64,000 bases of DNA from Dreissena polymorpha (lineage: Eukaryota > Mollusca > Bivalvia > Myida > Dreissenidae), in contig NC_068365.1 in the NCBI RefSeq assembly GCF_020536995.1, positions 38,565,640 to 38,629,639 of the forward strand, in the 5' to 3' direction. The notes beneath the pieces are model-generated. The model had not been told where the DNA came from and ran no database searches. It worked only from the letters and a program-made list of their open reading frames with translations. The position numbers and the translations under genes are program-made. Shown here piece after piece: positions 62,984-64,000 of the stretch (position 1 is the stretch's first letter; each line of letters begins with the position of its first letter).

Positions 62984-63555
62984 TTAAATAACATACGTCA
63001 TTAACTACATCTTATTGCTGCTATCACATTTGAAATTAGTTTGATGTTAATATATAGACTTAGATGTGTTGCGAATAACTCTGGTCTTAGTGTAAGGTTA
63101 AGAGTTCTTAAAAACGGGTAAAATGCAATGCTTTGATTTTCAGTTCCAAAACCTTGAATCCGGTTTCATTCCAATGGGTTTGTTACATTAAGTATGTGTC
63201 TCTTTGGAAACAAGTTCATTGACATATTACGTATCACATTCTATAAGGATTGCTCCCCTGCTTGTGTAGCAGACATTTGAATTTGTTTTGTTGTTTTTGT
63301 TGTTATTCAGAAAACAAGTTCTGCAAATAAATTGTCTACTTATTTTTATGAAGCGTATACTACTATAATGCTTTAATGATATACACTTCGGTATAATTGA
63401 ATCAGAGCCCTAACCTGTAAAAACATGCTTGATTTGCTTACCCAGCTCACAGTGTTGCCCACTAAACCCTGAATCACATGAACACGTGTACGATCCTAGA
63501 TTGTCAGTGCATACTCCGCCATGGTGACAGGTCACGTTTGCACAGTCGTCTATAT
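51169..63555 (-). CDS. Large EGF/Ig single-pass membrane protein (3' nine exons)
   Basis: Exons from 5' to 3' on the minus strand: 63555-63442, 62784-62659, 60851-59987, 59199-59088, 55907-55760, 55285-52111, 51984-51949, 51632-51530, 51196-51169. All borders are AG/GT and the phases agree at each junction; only inside 55285-52111 does the frame change. Order: EGF, calcium-binding-type EGF, a ~290-residue unknown Cys-containing domain, two linker exons with beta-rich sequence, a coiled coil, a D-rich loop, a Cys cluster, hydrophobic helices, one Ig domain, a transmembrane helix and a ~12-residue tail. The 5' part lies past the right edge. It should face the cell exterior; I do not recognise the family and assign no function. 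Confidence 0.75.
51381..51438. repeat. TA microsatellite
   Basis: About 28 TA units with one interruption, in the last intron of the minus-strand gene. A similar run lies at 62932-62980. Confidence 0.9.
51530..51632 (-). CDS. Exon: transmembrane helix
   Basis: Acceptor TATTGAAG and donor GTAAAA. The peptide DDGPNLPLERILAP leads into ILGIATCAIVIGLVVW, a clear single membrane span, then the stop-transfer charges KFRK. This makes the protein type I with most of its mass outside. Confidence 0.75.
51949..51984 (-). CDS. Micro-exon, 12 residues
   Basis: 36 bases between TTTCAG and GTAAAT, phase 1-1, encoding EILHDNGFYKK. It bridges the Ig exon and the transmembrane exon in phase. Confidence 0.6.
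52111..55285 (-). CDS. 3.2 kb exon: coiled coil, Cys cluster, Ig domain; three frame changes
   Basis: Acceptor TTTTTTTAG at its 5' side and donor GTATGT at its 3' side. Reading from 55285: frame a to about 54965 (ERYVTDTITSVFKYVSLLSD); frame b about 54970-54775 (FENLSKVLQTSTDPKVLLDA); frame a again to about 53460; then frame c to the end. All pieces look like one protein. Contents after the coiled coil: a DADGDGDFSDGY loop resembling calcium loops, a long charged helix (DRLSDVQNAFTEAQRGLTSA), a Cys cluster (CRIKTCQNICIPGIEC ... FPCCSPTNC), hydrophobic helices (LEGAKWVLEGAKYALEAVK), more helical sequence, and a C2-type Ig domain (SLICNATGDPDPDFWWYKDG ... DAATYYCVAG). The breaks lie beside short runs (AAAA near 54969, GGT near 54768) and could be assembly errors, true mutations or very short introns. 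Confidence 0.7.
55391..55506. mobile_element. Foldback element around a CACGAGTGA motif
   Basis: Left TATCGATTTTATTTCACGAG and right CTCGTGATCATA-type inverse (arms 55391-55428 and 55469-55506, ~38 bp with several mismatches) around a centre that again holds CACTCGTGAAAA. Sequence to about 55700, including three ATTTTTCACTGTT repeats and AAACAGTGAAATA, may belong to the same element. Confidence 0.6.
55760..55907 (-). CDS. Exon: 49-residue beta-rich segment
   Basis: Acceptor CATATAG and donor GTATAG (weak). The peptide MLKSMFMDEWHLGANITVT continues to GDVILYGSLGG. Phase fits both neighbours. A foldback element (55391-55506) lies in the next intron. Confidence 0.65.
56248..57786 (-). mobile_element. 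Tandem-monomer element, family A type, reverse copy
   Basis: Read on the minus strand it starts TTAGCTAACCCGATTTTTCAGG, has CGTCCGTCCGTCC runs, eight or so monomers of ~150-165 bp ('ttcatgaaacttggtc', 'aacatggccgccagtggg'), then CAGGTGAGCGAAC, hairpin GGGCCATCTCGGCCC and GCTTGTT. It is the only large member in the intron between 55907 and 59088. Confidence 0.7.
57787..59087. other. Intron sequence, nothing recognised
   Basis: AT-rich; no exon with matching phase or known repeat found. Confidence 0.4.
59088..59199 (-). CDS. Exon: 37-residue beta-rich segment
   Basis: Acceptor TTTCACAG and donor GTATGT; one base completes a Pro codon, then 37 codons follow (LMQSANVWVGGETDLHYNG onward). Frame and phase match both neighbours, although it is too short to stand out alone. 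Confidence 0.7.
59987..60851 (-). CDS. Exon: ~288-residue unknown extracellular domain
   Basis: Acceptor TTTCAG and donor GTATGA; the donor choice gives the phase needed by the next exon. The peptide has scattered Cys (GCSYITFTQCN, YNCLSFEI, GICKGAP, SYCIVTDLCQDNGH) and several N-x-S/T sites. It ends FWQGGETTVTYP. No family recognised. Confidence 0.75.
60852..62658. other. Intron sequence, nothing recognised
   Basis: AT-rich; no element of the families above and no EGF-like exon seen. Confidence 0.4.
62659..62784 (-). CDS. Exon: calcium-binding-type EGF domain
   Basis: 126 bases, acceptor TTCTCAG, donor GTAAGA, phase 1-1. The split Asp plus IDECVGFLNAGCEDLCINTE and GSFRCACTGN ... GFTCSG match cbEGF: D-I-D-E-C at the start and N-T-E-G-S-F-R-C in the middle. 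Confidence 0.85.
63442..63555 (-). CDS. Exon: EGF-like domain
   Basis: An acceptor TTTCAG and donor GTAAGC bound 114 bases, phase 1-1, the classic EGF exon unit. The peptide IDDCANVTCHHGGVCTDNLG continues to SYTCSCDSGFSGQHCEL: six Cys with EGF spacing. The D-I-D-D opening and the N-x-G-SYTC part suit calcium binding. Confidence 0.85.
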
Positions 63556-64000
63556 CTGAAACAAAAATTCAATATGAATGGTTGGTTTAAATACATATCA
63601 ATTTTGCCAATTTGAGATTCGTATGTGAAATGATGAATATGCTGATTTTATAGAAACCGAAACGGCGTGAACAATTATATGCAAACCTGTTCTTTCGTAA
63701 TACTTGTCACGTATGTACCCATACTGTTCTCATTATTGCTATTATTCTTTTTGTTTGCATTCCGAGGATCATTACCAGACTTCATATCTTTTGTTTATAA
63801 TCACAGATTCAAATACTACATAGTGATGATTGAATTGACATTCCTTATCACAGCGCGTACCAATTAGTTATATCTCGATTTAAAATTCGTTCTCAACTTG
63901 TGTTAATTGTTCAACAGTTTTTATTTCAATACGTTGCGATGTAATACAGTATTAGATAATACCTCGTTTTAGCGATACTTGTTGTGATTCACTTCTGTGA

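Overview
This window looks like nuclear DNA of a bivalve mollusc. The evidence is small coding exons with GT/AG introns, very many short interspersed elements built from ~130-170 bp monomers rich in GGTCA-type motifs, and foldback elements of a kind I associate with heterodont bivalves. The dreissenid (zebra/quagga mussel) line is my best guess. That guess comes from remembered repeat style, not from a search.

Layout. (1) 3.7-32.9 kb, plus strand: the last ten exons found of a host gene. Its product has a Ser-rich N-terminal part, one TAZ-like HCCC zinc motif and a C-terminal protein-kinase fold. The catalytic HRD, its following Lys and DFG are all replaced, so it should be a pseudokinase. 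All intron phases agree and the visible frame gives 674 residues to a TGA at 32883-32885. Its introns are packed with mobile DNA: a broken CR1/Jockey-type LINE, four TTAA-flanked MITEs, about eight copies of a ~240 bp foldback element, two tRNA-derived SINEs, a 48-bp minisatellite and a 33-bp satellite. (2) 33-51 kb: no gene recognised. It holds several tandem-monomer elements, foldbacks and a 1.3 kb element with long terminal inverted repeats. (3) 51.2-63.6 kb, minus strand: the last nine exons of a large single-pass membrane protein (EGF, calcium-binding-type EGF, unknown domains, coiled coil, Cys cluster, hydrophobic helices, Ig domain, transmembrane helix, short tail). Its 5' end lies beyond the right edge. 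One 3.2 kb exon needs three changes of reading frame.

The most interesting signal is not a gene. At least ten sequence families here share one design: a 5' end starting (T)TATGYCCCC or TTAGCTCA; an inverted copy of that start near the 3' end; a small hairpin just after it; a 3' terminus CTTGTT; and a core of ~130-180 bp tandem monomers. Five of them sit inside repeated or duplicated host sequence, so the empty site can be read in this window. In each case the insertion is at a T/TT position with no clear target duplication. This fits Helentron-type (HINE/DINE-like) non-autonomous Helitrons. Several monomers carry clean nuclear-receptor-type motifs, including a perfect GGTCA-N3-TGACC palindrome repeated five times in one element.
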